DNA of 64,000 nt from Rhodobacter aestuarii (GCF_900156655.1 NZ_FTOG01000001.1:186001-250000); one strand, 5' to 3'. Shown: positions 43,842 through 52,978, counted from the first letter of the stretch. The notes: generated by a model not told the origin, from the sequence alone. Numbers and translations: made by a program.

Positions 43842-44264
43842 ATGAAAGCCGAAACATTCCTTCCCGACGATTACCGGCCGGCGGAAGACGAGCCGTTTAT
43901 GAACGACCGCCAGCTTGAGTATTTCCGCCGCAAGTTGCAGGCGTGGAAAGCCGAGCTTCTGGAGCAATCACAAGAAACGCTGGATGGCTTGGCCGAGTCG
44001 GCGCGCAACGTGCCTGATCTGGCCGATCGCGCCTCGGAAGAGACCGACCGGGCGCTTGAATTGCGCACCCGCGACCGCCAACGTAAGTTGGTCACAAAGA
44101 TCGACGCGGCATTGCGCCGCATCGATAATGGCGAATATGGCTATTGCGAAATGACCGGAGAGCCTATCTCTCTGAGACGTCTCGATGCTCGGCCGATCGC
44201 CACGATGACGCTCGAAGCACAAGAAAAGCACGAGCGCCGCGAGCGCGTGCATCGCGACGACTGA
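43842..44264 (+). CDS. dksA: DksA/TraR-family protein with single-cysteine finger
   Basis: A 140-residue protein starting MKAETFLPDDYRPAEDEPF; an upstream GTG in the same frame is not needed. A coiled coil (about 22-92) is followed by the finger EYGYCEMTGEPISLRRLDAR. Only Cys 102 remains of the four zinc ligands of E. coli DksA, which is normal for Rhodobacter-type DksA and is compatible with ppGpp-linked control of transcription in cells. Expected partner is RNA polymerase through the secondary channel. Confidence 0.9.
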   Translation: MKAETFLPDDYRPAEDEPFMNDRQLEYFRRKLQAWKAELLEQSQETLDGLAESARNVPDLADRASEETDRALELRTRDRQRKLVTKIDAALRRIDNGEYGYCEMTGEPISLRRLDARPIATMTLEAQEKHERRERVHRDD

Positions 44265-44373
44265 AGCCGGACCAACGGGCCCGGGTGAGGGCCTGATACG
44301 GCAACACGAATTGCAGACAGGTCTCACCGGTGCCCGCAAGGTGCCGGTGTTTGCATTTGGGAGGGCGCGGGCG

Positions 44374-45543
44374 GTGCTGATCGGACGACGCGTAACAGTG
44401 ATGGGGGCGGGGATCGCCGGGCTCGCCGTGGCGCGGGCCTTGGCTTTGCGCGGCGCGCAAGTCACCGTTTTGGAACAAGCCGATGCGATCCGCGAAGTGG
44501 GCGCCGGCATTCAGGTTTCCCCTAATGGCGCCAAAGTGCTGCGCGCTTTGGGGCTTGGCGATGCGCTGGAAACCACCGGGCCGCGCTGCGAAGCGGTGGA
44601 ACTGCTGGATGGCGAAACCGGCAGCCGGGTGATCCGCATGGATCTGGCGAAGCTGCGGCCGGGGGCGGAATATCGCTTCGTGCACCGTGCGCGATTGATT
44701 GAAATTTTGGCTCAGGGCGCGCGCGAAGCGGGCGTAGAGATCAAACTTGGCTGCAAGATCGAAGATGTCGATCTGGCCTCGGGCAAGCCGAAACTGCTGA
44801 CCGCACGCGGCGAAACGCTAGAACCCGATCTGCTGATTGGCGCGGATGGGCTGCATTCGCGGGTGCGCCGCGCGCTCAATGGCGAGTCGCGCCCGTTCTT
44901 CACGCATCAGGTGGCGTGGCGCGCTTTGGTGCCCAGCACGGATGATGAACCCAGAACCGCGCAAGTGTTCTTGGGGGCGGGCAAGCACCTTGTGACCTAT
45001 CCGCTTGGGCGTGGTTTGCGCAACATCGTGGCGGTGGAAGAGCGCTGGCGCTGGGTCGAAGAAAGCTGGAACATGCGCGACGACCCGCTGACGATGCTTG
45101 CGGCGTTCGAGGAATTCTGCCCGCAGGTGCAAGACTGGCTTGAGGCGATCAAAGAGCCGTGGCTTTGGGGGCTGTTCCGTCACCCGGTCGCGCGGGTCTG
45201 GCAAGGCCGGGGCGCGGTGATTTTGGGCGATGCGGCGCACCCAACGCTGCCGTTCCTCGCGCAAGGCGCGGTGATGGCGCTGGAAGATGCTTGGGTTTTG
45301 GCGCAGGCGCTTTCAAAGCATGACAGCGATGAGGTGGCCTTGGGCGTTTATCAATCCATGCGCGCGGCGCGCTGCAAGGCGATTGTCGAAGCCGCAAATC
45401 AAAACGCGCGCAATTATCACCTTTCGGGCTTCCAGCGCACTTTGGGCCATGCGGCCTTGCGCGCGGCTTCGCTGATTGCGCCGGGCCAAGTGCTCAACCG
45501 CTACGACTGGGTGCATGGCTACGACGTGACGACCGAGATCTAA
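44374..45543 (+). CDS. FAD-dependent monooxygenase (UbiH/salicylate-hydroxylase type)
   Basis: 389 residues from GTG 44374, which follows GGGAGG at a normal distance; the open frame starts further up at 44311. FAD motifs: VTVMGAGIAGLAVARALALR, IGADGLHSRVRRAL and AVILGDAAHPTLPFLAQGAV. The family hydroxylates aromatic or quinone rings with NAD(P)H. It has no catabolic neighbours, so ubiquinone hydroxylation is as plausible as aromatic degradation. Confidence 0.85.
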   Translation: MLIGRRVTVMGAGIAGLAVARALALRGAQVTVLEQADAIREVGAGIQVSPNGAKVLRALGLGDALETTGPRCEAVELLDGETGSRVIRMDLAKLRPGAEYRFVHRARLIEILAQGAREAGVEIKLGCKIEDVDLASGKPKLLTARGETLEPDLLIGADGLHSRVRRALNGESRPFFTHQVAWRALVPSTDDEPRTAQVFLGAGKHLVTYPLGRGLRNIVAVEERWRWVEESWNMRDDPLTMLAAFEEFCPQVQDWLEAIKEPWLWGLFRHPVARVWQGRGAVILGDAAHPTLPFLAQGAVMALEDAWVLAQALSKHDSDEVALGVYQSMRAARCKAIVEAANQNARNYHLSGFQRTLGHAALRAASLIAPGQVLNRYDWVHGYDVTTEI

Positions 45544-45567
45544 GTCGGTTTGGGGGCCGCTTGGCCC

Positions 45568-46803
45568 TCAACCTTCCGCAATCGCGCGCGCAAGCCCATC
45601 AATCACTGCCGTAAAGGCGGCCCCACTCTCAAGTGTGGCGGCGGGGCAGAGCGCTTGCGCTTCTTCCCCCACCAGCCCCATCAGGCTTGAGCCGCCGACG
45701 AGGATGACCGCGCCGACTTGATCAGGCGTCACCCCGCCAAGGGTGAGCGTTTCGCGCAAAGCCTCGGCCAGTTGCGCGCGTGGGCGCGAAAGCGCTTCGG
45801 CCATCGAAGCGGCGCTGATATCGGCATATAGCCCGCGCTCAATTTTGCCCATGCGGATCATCGCGCCGTGCTTGCCCGCATTCGCCTCGATCTTGCCGCG
45901 CTCCACCGCAAAGGCCAGATCATGGCCCAACTCATCTTCCAACACGGTCGCAAGCCGCCCCACGGCGCGGGCATCCACGGCAAGCTTCACCATTTTCGCC
46001 ACGGCGCTGCGCGTTTCGCGGGTGTATAGGAACGGGATCTTTGCCCAAGTCGCCAGATCGACAAAAATATCCGCGGGCATCGGCAGAAGCTCAGGGCCAA
46101 ATTCGCGCCGCAATTGGCCGCCTTGACCAAGATGCACCATCGCATGGTCGAGCGAGATCGCCCGGTCAAAATCGGTGCCGCCGAGCCGGATGCCGTGGCT
46201 GGCCACAATTTCTACGCCTTCGGGCGCAGAGCGAAACAGCGAAAAGTCAGAGGTCCCACCGCCGATATCGACGATCAGCCCCAGTTGACCTTCGGGCAGG
46301 GCGGGATTGGCGAGCGCTGCGGCCTCGGGCTCAAAGCGAAAGCGCACCTCTTCAAAACCCGCCGCAAGGTAACAGGCGCGCAGATCTTCCTCGGCTTGCG
46401 CATCGCGGGCGGGGTCGGCGTGAAAATGCACCGGGCGACCAGAAAGCGCGCGGGTGAAAGAGCGCCCTGTTTCCGCCTCGGCGCGTTTTTTCAGCGCGAT
46501 CAGAAATTCGGTCACCACCTGCGCCAGCGTGCGCCGCTTGCCGCCCACAAGCCGCGATTCATGAAAAAGCCGCGTGCCGAGCACCGATTTCAGCGCCCGC
46601 ATATAACGGCCCTCTTCGCCCTCAATCAGCGCGGTCGCGGCGGCAGAACCAATTTGCATCGCGCCCTTGTCATCGGGAAAGAACACCGCCGTGGGCAGAA
46701 CATCGCCGCCCGGTTCCAGCGCGATGCGGCGCACCGCGCCCGCCTCCCAGACCGCAACGGCAGAGTTTGACGTGCCAAAGTCGATGGCGAGCGTGTGGTC
46801 CAT
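45568..46803 (-). CDS. Hsp70-family chaperone-like protein (YegD type)
   Basis: 411 residues comprising only the actin-like ATPase region: DHTLAIDFGTSNSAVAVW (phosphate 1), LIVDIGGGTSDFSLFR (phosphate 2) and AVILVGGSSLMGLVGEEA (adenosine). The DnaK substrate-binding domain is missing, as in YegD proteins. The ATG at 46803 is chosen because the N-terminal strand begins there. It is divergent from the thiamine operon; role unknown. Confidence 0.87.
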   Translation of the reverse strand: MDHTLAIDFGTSNSAVAVWEAGAVRRIALEPGGDVLPTAVFFPDDKGAMQIGSAAATALIEGEEGRYMRALKSVLGTRLFHESRLVGGKRRTLAQVVTEFLIALKKRAEAETGRSFTRALSGRPVHFHADPARDAQAEEDLRACYLAAGFEEVRFRFEPEAAALANPALPEGQLGLIVDIGGGTSDFSLFRSAPEGVEIVASHGIRLGGTDFDRAISLDHAMVHLGQGGQLRREFGPELLPMPADIFVDLATWAKIPFLYTRETRSAVAKMVKLAVDARAVGRLATVLEDELGHDLAFAVERGKIEANAGKHGAMIRMGKIERGLYADISAASMAEALSRPRAQLAEALRETLTLGGVTPDQVGAVILVGGSSLMGLVGEEAQALCPAATLESGAAFTAVIDGLARAIAEG

Positions 46804-46887
46804 GAAAGCCTCCCGAGCAAGAAGCCCCGGCGCGTAGCGCGTTTTCTGCCGCTGGACAAGCCTTGCGCGCCGTGCATAGTGGGCACC

Positions 46888-46966
46888 GCGACAGGGGCGT
46901 CCGGGCGACCGGGCTGAGAAGCACCCTTTGAACCTGAACCAGATCATGCTGGCGTAGGGAGTCCGC
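46888..46966 (+). ncRNA. TPP riboswitch (THI element)
   Basis: The conserved blocks are all there: GCGACAGGGGCGTCC at the 5' side, CGGGCTGAGAAGCACCC, TTTGAACCTGAACCAGATCA and GCTGGCGTAGGGAGTCCGC. The P1 arms are GCGAC (46888-46892) and GTCCGC (46961-46966). It stands 64 bp upstream of thiM. TPP binding in such elements turns thiamine genes off. Confidence 0.95.
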
Positions 46967-47027
46967 AAACCGGCTTGCGGCCTTTTGCGCTGCGCTGCCG
47001 GTTCGGTCTCCTGCGTCTGTGGAGACC
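46963..47027 (+). promoter_or_regulatory. Expression platform of the TPP riboswitch
   Basis: Two hairpins follow the aptamer. CCGCAA/TTGCGG (46963-46968, 46975-46980) shares bases with P1 and is followed by CCTTTT. GGTCTCC (47005-47011) pairs perfectly with GGAGACC (47021-47027), burying the ribosome-binding GGAG four bases before the thiM ATG. AACCGGC (46968-46974) can also pair with GCCGGTT (46997-47003). Translation control is therefore the most direct reading. Confidence 0.65.
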
Positions 47028-47030
47028 AAA

Positions 47031-47834
47031 ATGGCACAAAGCGAACATCACGATTGGGGGCAGCACCTTGCCCAAATGCGGGCCACGGCACCGCTTGTTC
47101 ATAACATCACCAATTTCGTGGCGATGAATGTGATGGCGAATGTGCAATTGGCGATTGGGGCCTCGCCCGCGATGGTGCATGCGCTCGAAGAGGTGGAAGA
47201 GTTCGCTGCGCTCGCCCCGGTGCTTACGGTCAATATCGGCACGGCTGATGGCGCTTGGGCGGCCGGAATGTTGCGCGCGGCCAAACTGATGGCGCTGCAC
47301 ACGCGGCCTTGGGTGCTGGACCCGGTGGGGGTTGGGGCCACCGCGTTCCGGCAAGAGCTGTGCGCGGGGTTGCTCGCGCTCAAGCCCACGGTGATCCGGG
47401 GAAATGCGTCGGAAATTTTGGCGCTGGCCGGGCAGGGCGGGCAGGCGCGCGGGGTGGATGCGGGCGATGGCGTCGCTGCGGCGGAGGCGGCGGCGCGGGA
47501 CCTCGCGACCCGCACCGGCGGCGTGGTTGCGGTCTCTGGCCCGGTTGACTTTGTGACCTCGCCCACGCGGGCGGCGCGGGTGGCAAACGGCCATGCGCTG
47601 ATGCCCCGTGTCACCGCTTTGGGGTGCTCGCTCAACGGGGTGATTGGCGCGTTTTTGGCCGGCCAGCCCGCGTTTGAGGCGACGGTGGCAGCGCTTGCTT
47701 ATTACGGGCTTGCCGGGGAGCAGGCGGGCGCCAAGGCGCAGGGGCCGGGCAGCTTCCAACCCGCATTTCTTGATGCGCTTGCCGCACTCACACCGGAGCG
47801 GCTTACCACGGGCGCAAAGGTGCAAATCCTATGA
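47031..47834 (+). CDS. thiM: Hydroxyethylthiazole kinase
   Basis: 267 residues starting MAQSEHHDW. ThiM motifs: PLVHNITNFVAMNVMANVQL, TVNIGTADGAWAAGMLRAA, WVLDPVGVGATAFR, VIRGNASEILALAGQGG and TALGCSLNGVIGAFLA, the last carrying the catalytic Cys region. It phosphorylates the thiazole alcohol for salvage. It is first in a TPP-controlled operon and overlaps thiE by 4 bp. Confidence 0.94.
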   Translation: MAQSEHHDWGQHLAQMRATAPLVHNITNFVAMNVMANVQLAIGASPAMVHALEEVEEFAALAPVLTVNIGTADGAWAAGMLRAAKLMALHTRPWVLDPVGVGATAFRQELCAGLLALKPTVIRGNASEILALAGQGGQARGVDAGDGVAAAEAAARDLATRTGGVVAVSGPVDFVTSPTRAARVANGHALMPRVTALGCSLNGVIGAFLAGQPAFEATVAALAYYGLAGEQAGAKAQGPGSFQPAFLDALAALTPERLTTGAKVQIL

Positions 47835-48439
47835 GCGGGCCGATTTACGTGATCACCGACCCCGGCGCGCCCTTAGATCTGGCCACCCAAGCCCGCGCCG
47901 CCGCACTTGGTGGGGCCGCTTGGGTGCAGTTGCGCGACAAGACCGCGTCGGATGCAGATCTGCTTGCGCTCGCCCGCCAGCTTTTGCCCGAGATGCGCGC
48001 TTTGGGGGCGAGGCTTGTGATCAATGACCGGGTCGAGGTCGCCATTGCCGCCGGGGCAGAAGGGCTGCACATCGGGCAGGGCGATGGCGATGTGCAAGCG
48101 ATCCGTGCGCAAATCGGCCCGGATATGATCTTGGGCCTGTCGATTGAAACGCTGGATCAGGCGCGCGCGCTGCCGCCGGGGGTGGATTACATCGGCGCCG
48201 GGCCTTTGCGCGCCACTGCCACCAAGCCCGATGCCGCCGCGCCAATCGGCTTTGATGGGCTGGCGCAGATCACCCGCGCCGTTTCGGTGCCTTGCTACGC
48301 AATCGGCGGGCTGGGGCTGGCAGATATCCCCGCGCTTAAAGCCGCAGGCGTGGCGGGGATGGCGGTGGTTTCTGCCGTCACCCGCGCGCCCGACCCGCAA
48401 GCCGCGACCCAAGCCCTTTTGCAAGAATGGAGGCTGTGA
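47831..48439 (+). CDS. thiE: Thiamine phosphate synthase
   Basis: 202 residues: AAWVQLRDKTASDADLLALA (pyrimidine-phosphate contacts), LVINDRVEVAIAAGAEGLHI, GQGDGDV and YIGAGPLRATATKPDA. It couples hydroxymethylpyrimidine diphosphate with thiazole phosphate to thiamine phosphate. The stop overlaps the thiD start (TGATG). Confidence 0.94.
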   Translation: MSGPIYVITDPGAPLDLATQARAAALGGAAWVQLRDKTASDADLLALARQLLPEMRALGARLVINDRVEVAIAAGAEGLHIGQGDGDVQAIRAQIGPDMILGLSIETLDQARALPPGVDYIGAGPLRATATKPDAAAPIGFDGLAQITRAVSVPCYAIGGLGLADIPALKAAGVAGMAVVSAVTRAPDPQAATQALLQEWRL

Positions 48440-49236
48440 TGATCCCCAATATTCTTTCCATCGCCGGCTCGGACCCCTCGGGCGGTGCGGGCATTCAGGC
48501 CGATATTAAGGCGATTTCGGCCAATGGCGGCTACGCGATGGCCGTGCTGACGGCACTCACCGCGCAAAATACCCAAGGCGTGCGCGCGGTGGATTTGGTG
48601 CGCCCCGAAATGGTCGCGGCGCAAATCGCTGCGATCCGCGAAGATATCCGCATTGATGCGGTGAAAATCGGCATGCTCGGCACGGCAGAGCTGATCACCG
48701 CCGTGGCCGAGGCGATCAATGGGCTCAGCGTTCCCGTTGTACTGGACCCGGTGATGGTGGCGAAAGGCGGGGACAGGCTCTTGGCGGCAGAGGCCGTGAC
48801 CGCGCTGCGCGAAGTGATGTTACCGCGCGCCACGGTGATCACGCCGAACCTGCCCGAGGCAGCGGATCTTTTGGGCTGTGCGGTCGCGCAGAGCCGGTCT
48901 GAGATGCGCGATCAGGCGCGCGGGCTGCGGGTGATGGGGGCGCGGGCGGTCTACCTCAAGGGCGGGCATTTGGGCGGGGAGGCGAGCCCCGATTTGCTGC
49001 TTGATGGCTCTGGCGAGACATGGATCGAGGGGCTGCGCCTGCCCACCGCCAACACCCACGGCACGGGCTGCACGCTGTCTTCAGCGCTCGCCACCCAGCT
49101 TGTGCGCGCGCCCACGCTGATCACCGCCGCCCGCGCCGCGCGCGCCTATACCCACCGCGCGATTTGTGCGGCTGATGGGCTCTCAGTGGGCCACGGCCAT
49201 GGCCCGCTAGATCATTTCTTTGCTGCAAGAGGCTGA
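48439..49236 (+). CDS. thiD: Hydroxymethylpyrimidine (phosphate) kinase
   Basis: 265 residues from ATG 48439, preceded by GGAGG; an ATG at 48427 lies inside thiE. ThiD motifs: ILSIAGSDPSGGAGIQADIK, DPVMVAKGGDRLLAAEA, ITPNLPEAADLLG and NTHGTGCTLSSALATQLVRA. It makes the pyrimidine diphosphate that ThiE uses. Confidence 0.94.
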   Translation: MIPNILSIAGSDPSGGAGIQADIKAISANGGYAMAVLTALTAQNTQGVRAVDLVRPEMVAAQIAAIREDIRIDAVKIGMLGTAELITAVAEAINGLSVPVVLDPVMVAKGGDRLLAAEAVTALREVMLPRATVITPNLPEAADLLGCAVAQSRSEMRDQARGLRVMGARAVYLKGGHLGGEASPDLLLDGSGETWIEGLRLPTANTHGTGCTLSSALATQLVRAPTLITAARAARAYTHRAICAADGLSVGHGHGPLDHFFAARG

Positions 49237-49237
49237 T

Positions 49238-50161
49238 ATGAAAAACGTTTTAATCTTTGCGCTGGCCCTGTGTGCGGCGCTTCCGGCACGAGCGAATGAG
49301 CCGCTGACCGTGATGCTAGATTGGTTCGTGAACCCCGATCATGGGCCGATCATCGTGGCGAACGCGCGGGGGTATTTTGCGCACGCTGGGCTGGATGTGA
49401 CGATTATCCCGCCCGCCGACCCGGCCGACCCGCCGAAAATGGCCGCCGCCGGGCAGGTGGATATCGCGGTGAGCTACCAGCCGCAGCTTTATCTGGCCCA
49501 TGATGCGGGGCTTGGGCTCAAACGCGTCGGCACGCTGATCAATAGCCCGCTTTATTGCGTCATGGTCGATGCGGCGGGGCCGGTGCAAAACATGGCCGAT
49601 TTGAAGGGCCGCAGCATTGGCTTTTCGCTTGCTGGCATTGAAGAGGCTTTGCTGCATCGGATGTTGCGGTTCAATGGTGTCGACCCGGCGCAGACCACGC
49701 AGATCAACGTCAATTTCGCGCTGACGCCGGCGCTCGTCGCGGGGCAGGTCGAGGCCGTTTCGGGCGCGTTTCGCAATTTCGAACTGCATCAGATGGCGGC
49801 CGCCGGGCATGAAGGGCGCTGCTTCTTGCCAGAGGAAAACGGCGTGCCGCCCTATGATGAGTTGATCTATGTCGCGCGCGCTGATCTGGCGGGGGATGCG
49901 CGCATCAGCCGGTTCTTGGCCGCCACCGCGCGCGCCGCGCAAGAGATTGCCGCCGATCCAGCGCAGGGCTGGGCGGATTTCAAAACCCACGCGCCTGAAC
50001 TTGACGACCCGCTGAATGCCAAAGCCTGGGAAGATAGCTGGCCGCATTTTGCGCGCGATCCCGTGGCGCTCGATGCTGAACGCTATGCTGCGTTTGGGGC
50101 CTTTCTGGCCGAAAGCGGTTTGATTGCGGCGGCCCCTGCGGTGGAGGCGATCGCGCAATGA
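49238..50161 (+). CDS. thiY: ThiY-like pyrimidine-precursor binding protein
   Basis: 307 residues from ATG 49238 with a Sec signal (VLIFALALCAALPARA). NMT1/THI5 features: LTVMLDWFVNPDHGPIIVAN, AAGQVDIAVSYQPQLYLAHD and GRSIGFSLAGIEEALLHRML. In ThiXYZ systems this protein binds N-formyl-aminomethylpyrimidine, a thiamine breakdown product salvaged from the environment. It overlaps thiZ by 4 bp. Confidence 0.88.
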   Translation: MKNVLIFALALCAALPARANEPLTVMLDWFVNPDHGPIIVANARGYFAHAGLDVTIIPPADPADPPKMAAAGQVDIAVSYQPQLYLAHDAGLGLKRVGTLINSPLYCVMVDAAGPVQNMADLKGRSIGFSLAGIEEALLHRMLRFNGVDPAQTTQINVNFALTPALVAGQVEAVSGAFRNFELHQMAAAGHEGRCFLPEENGVPPYDELIYVARADLAGDARISRFLAATARAAQEIAADPAQGWADFKTHAPELDDPLNAKAWEDSWPHFARDPVALDAERYAAFGAFLAESGLIAAAPAVEAIAQ

Positions 50162-50856
50162 GCCTTGCGGGGCTGCAAGGCCGGGTGACGCTGGGGGACC
50201 GGGTTTTGGTCGAGGCGCTTGACCTGCGCCTTTACCGGGGCTGGACCTGCCTCCTTGGGGCCTCTGGTGCGGGAAAATCGACGCTCTTGCGGCTTTTGGC
50301 GGGCCTGCCCACAGCGGCGCAGCTTGAGGGCACCCGCCACGCGCCCGCGCGGATTGGCTGGATGGCGCAAAGCGATCTGTTGCAGCCGAGGCTTAGTGTC
50401 CTTGGCAATCTGCGGCTGATGGCGCGGTTGCGCGGCGAAAGCCTGCCCCCCGCGCGGGCGAAGGCACTTTTGGCCGAGGTGGGGCTTGCGGGGCGCGGGG
50501 CGGCTTACCCGGCGGACCTTTCGGGCGGCGAGCGGCAACGGCTTGCGCTTGCCCGCACGCTGGCCGAAGACGCGCCGCTGGTGGCGCTCGATGAGCCCTT
50601 CTCCGCGCTCGATGTTCCCACCCGCGCGATGATGCATGACCTCGCCCATGCGCGGCTGGCGGGCCGCGCCGTGGTGATGGTGACGCATGACCCGCAAGAG
50701 GCTTTGCGGCTTGGGGACCGGATTTTGCTGTTGCGAGCGGGGCGGCTCGAGGAATTGCCTGTGCTTACTGGCCCGCATCCGGTGGATTTGGGTGACCCGG
50801 CGCTTGCCCGCGCGGCGGCGGCTTTGGTGGGGCAGATGCGGGGGGCGGTAGCGTGA
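50158..50856 (+). CDS. thiZ: ThiZ-like ABC ATPase of the pyrimidine-precursor importer
   Basis: 232 residues: Walker A GASGAGKSTLLRLLAG (about 38-53), signature LSGGERQRLALARTLAED, Walker B VALDEPFSALDVPTRA and VMVTHDPQEAL. It is placed between the ThiY-like binding protein and the permease, overlapping both neighbours by 4 bp. Confidence 0.9.
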   Translation: MSLAGLQGRVTLGDRVLVEALDLRLYRGWTCLLGASGAGKSTLLRLLAGLPTAAQLEGTRHAPARIGWMAQSDLLQPRLSVLGNLRLMARLRGESLPPARAKALLAEVGLAGRGAAYPADLSGGERQRLALARTLAEDAPLVALDEPFSALDVPTRAMMHDLAHARLAGRAVVMVTHDPQEALRLGDRILLLRAGRLEELPVLTGPHPVDLGDPALARAAAALVGQMRGAVA

Positions 50857-51569
50857 GGCGGGTGTGGCCCGTTTTGCTGCCGCTGATCGCGTGGCAGGCG
50901 CTCACCAGCCTTGGCCTTGTTGCGCCCTTTATTCTGCCCGCGCCGCTGGCTGTCGTTCGCACCCTTTGGTCCGAGGTTGCGCTCATTGCGCCCCATGCAT
51001 TGGTCTCGCTGAGCGAGGTCTTGGCGGGCTTGGTGCTGGGCCTTGCCCTTGGTGTCAGCCTTGCGCTGGCTATGGCGCTTTCGGATTTTCTTTCAAAGCT
51101 TTGCGGGCCGCTTCTCAGTGCCAGTCAAGCACTGCCGGTCTTTGTGCTCGCGCCGATTTTGACGCTTTGGCTGGGCTACGGCGCGGGGCCAAAGGTGGCG
51201 ATGGTGGTGCTGTTGGTGGTCTTCCCGGTTGCCTCGGGCCTTTATGACGGGCTCTGCGCCACGCCCGAACCGGTGCGCGATTTGGCCCGCATCACCAAGG
51301 CGCATCCGCTGCGTGCGCTGTGGTGGCTGCGGCTGCCGCACGCGCTGCCGCAGCTTGGGGCGGGGCTGCGCATTGCGGTGACCTATGCCCCCACTGGCGC
51401 GGTGATTGGCGAATGGGTCGGCGCCTCCAAGGGCCTTGGCTATCTGATGCTGATGGCCAATGCCCGGATGCGCACCGAATTGATGTTTGCGGCCCTTCTT
51501 GCGATTGTCGCGATGACGCTGGTTTTGAACCTTGCCACCAGCCGCATCTTGCGCCGTTTTGGGATGTGA
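50853..51569 (+). CDS. thiX: ThiX-like ABC permease of the pyrimidine-precursor importer
   Basis: 238 residues starting with GTG in a GTGA overlap. Five to six membrane segments, with the EAA loop PEPVRDLARITKAHPLRALW followed by WLRLPHALPQL and GAVIGEWVGASKGLGYLMLM, as in the SsuC/TauC-type permease family that includes ThiX. Last gene of the thiamine operon; it stops one base before the convergent xthA end. Confidence 0.9.
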   Translation: MRRVWPVLLPLIAWQALTSLGLVAPFILPAPLAVVRTLWSEVALIAPHALVSLSEVLAGLVLGLALGVSLALAMALSDFLSKLCGPLLSASQALPVFVLAPILTLWLGYGAGPKVAMVVLLVVFPVASGLYDGLCATPEPVRDLARITKAHPLRALWWLRLPHALPQLGAGLRIAVTYAPTGAVIGEWVGASKGLGYLMLMANARMRTELMFAALLAIVAMTLVLNLATSRILRRFGM

Positions 51570-52349
51570 TCAGGCGTTCAGATCGATCCAGATCGGCACA
51601 TGGTCAGAGGGTTTCTCGCCCCCGCGCACTTCTTTATCAATGCCGACTTCGCGCAGAAGGTCCGCCGCTTGCGGGCTCAGCAGCAGATGGTCGATGCGGA
51701 TGCCGTTGTTGCGCTGCCATGCGCCCGCTTGGTAATCCCAAAAAGTGAAATGCCCCGGCCCGGCCACACGGGCGCGAAACGCATCGGTCAGCCCCAGATG
51801 CAAGAGCCGCCGAAAGGCTGCACGGGTCTGCGGCAAGGCCAGCGCATCTTCGCGCCACGCTTCGGGCTTAGCGGCATCTTCATCTTGCGGAATGACGTTG
51901 TAATCGCCCAAGAACACAAGCGGCTCTTCGGTGGCGAGCAGGGTTTGCACCCGCGCGTGCATCCGCGCCATCCACGCCAGCTTATAGTCATATTTCGGCC
52001 CCGGCGCGGGGTTGCCATTGGGCAGGTAAAGCCCGCAAATCCGCACCGCGCGGTCGCCCACAACGGTGGCCTCAATCCAGCGGGCTTGGACATCCTCATC
52101 GTCACCGGGCAGGCCACAGACCACATCTTCAAGCGGGAAGCGGCTCAGAAGGGCGACGCCGTTGAAGCCCTTTTGCCCATGGGTGACGATTTGATAGCCC
52201 AGCCCATCCAGCACCTCATGCGGAAAAGCCTCATCGGTGGATTTGATCTCTTGGAGCGCCACCACATCGGGCTCGGCCGCTTTTAGCCACGCCGGAAGGG
52301 CCTCAGCGCGCGCTTTGATACCGTTGATGTTGAAACTGGCAATCTTCAT
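51570..52349 (-). CDS. xthA: Exodeoxyribonuclease III
   Basis: 259 residues: MKIASFNINGIKARAEALPA, VVALQEIKSTDEAFP (catalytic Glu), GLYLPNGNPAPGPKYDYKLA, FLGDYNVIPQDEDAAKP (Asp/Asn), IRIDHLLLSPQAADLL and KPSDHVPIWIDL (catalytic His). These are the AP endonuclease/exonuclease III residues. It processes abasic sites and 3'-blocked ends in base-excision repair. Confidence 0.94.
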   Translation of the reverse strand: MKIASFNINGIKARAEALPAWLKAAEPDVVALQEIKSTDEAFPHEVLDGLGYQIVTHGQKGFNGVALLSRFPLEDVVCGLPGDDEDVQARWIEATVVGDRAVRICGLYLPNGNPAPGPKYDYKLAWMARMHARVQTLLATEEPLVFLGDYNVIPQDEDAAKPEAWREDALALPQTRAAFRRLLHLGLTDAFRARVAGPGHFTFWDYQAGAWQRNNGIRIDHLLLSPQAADLLREVGIDKEVRGGEKPSDHVPIWIDLNA

Positions 52350-52409
52350 GCGGGCCTCCCTTTGCCCCTTGATAGGGGGCGGGGCCGCAGAAGGGAAGTG
52401 CGCGGCGGC

Positions 52410-52646
52410 TTAGAAGGCGCGGCGCGGGGTCGAACGGCGGGTGGGAGTGCTGGTGCGGCAGCAGCGATCATGCGGATCGGTCAGATCAGCGCAATCCCAG
52501 CTGCGGTTCTCCAAACAGCAGGCGCGGCTGTCGAGATGATCGGCACGGTCTCGGGCGGAGAATAAGGGAACCCCGCAATAGGGGCATAATACGGTTTCAC
52601 GGGCCGCAGTGGCGGCAGTGACAGTGGTCGTCTGAGCCCTTCCCAT
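52410..52646 (-). CDS. Small CPYCG zinc-finger-like protein, copy 1
   Basis: 78 residues with AAGGAG before the ATG. The core VLCPYCGVPLFSARDRADHL followed by DSRACC gives C-x2-C-x12-H-x5-C-C, which could bind zinc. The C-terminal tail holds further cysteines (LENRSWDCADLTDPHDRCC). The same core and spacing occur in the 79-residue protein at 52979-53218, so the two are paralogues. I do not recognise a named family. Confidence 0.7.
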   Translation of the reverse strand: MGRAQTTTVTAATAARETVLCPYCGVPLFSARDRADHLDSRACCLENRSWDCADLTDPHDRCCRTSTPTRRSTPRRAF

Positions 52647-52978
52647 GGCGCACTCCTTTCACGGATGCGTGAGCATGCGCCCCGCATCCAAACGCCACAA
52701 CGTGTTCCTCCAAGCACGCAGGGCTAACCTGTCTCAGTTTGAGCCATAAGTGTGAATAAATCTATGATCGGGATCAATAGGCCTTTTTCGCACGCGTCAA
52801 TCCCGCGCGCGACATTCGCGCCCGGGGGCAAAAATACAATCATCGCGAAGGTTTAAAGGGGGCCGTCGCGCAAGGCAACGCCCCGTGCCGCGCACAACGC
52901 GCGCACAAAGACCGATTCGCACTCCCTCAATGCCTCGCAAATTGCGGGGCGCGTGTCAGAGGCGGTGGCTTTGCCGAG
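52647..52978. other. Intergenic region between the two CPYCG genes
   Basis: About 330 bp with no supported gene. It should hold the promoter of copy 1 (AT-rich part about 52740-52860). GGGGC (52859-52863) and GCCCC (52880-52884) can form a stem whose minus-strand transcript is followed by CTTT, a weak terminator candidate for the copy 2 gene. Confidence 0.4.

Noticed and set aside
45554-45567. GGGCC/GGCCC hairpin between the monooxygenase and Hsp70 genes as a terminator
   Set aside because: The stem is only 5 bp with no T tract on either strand.
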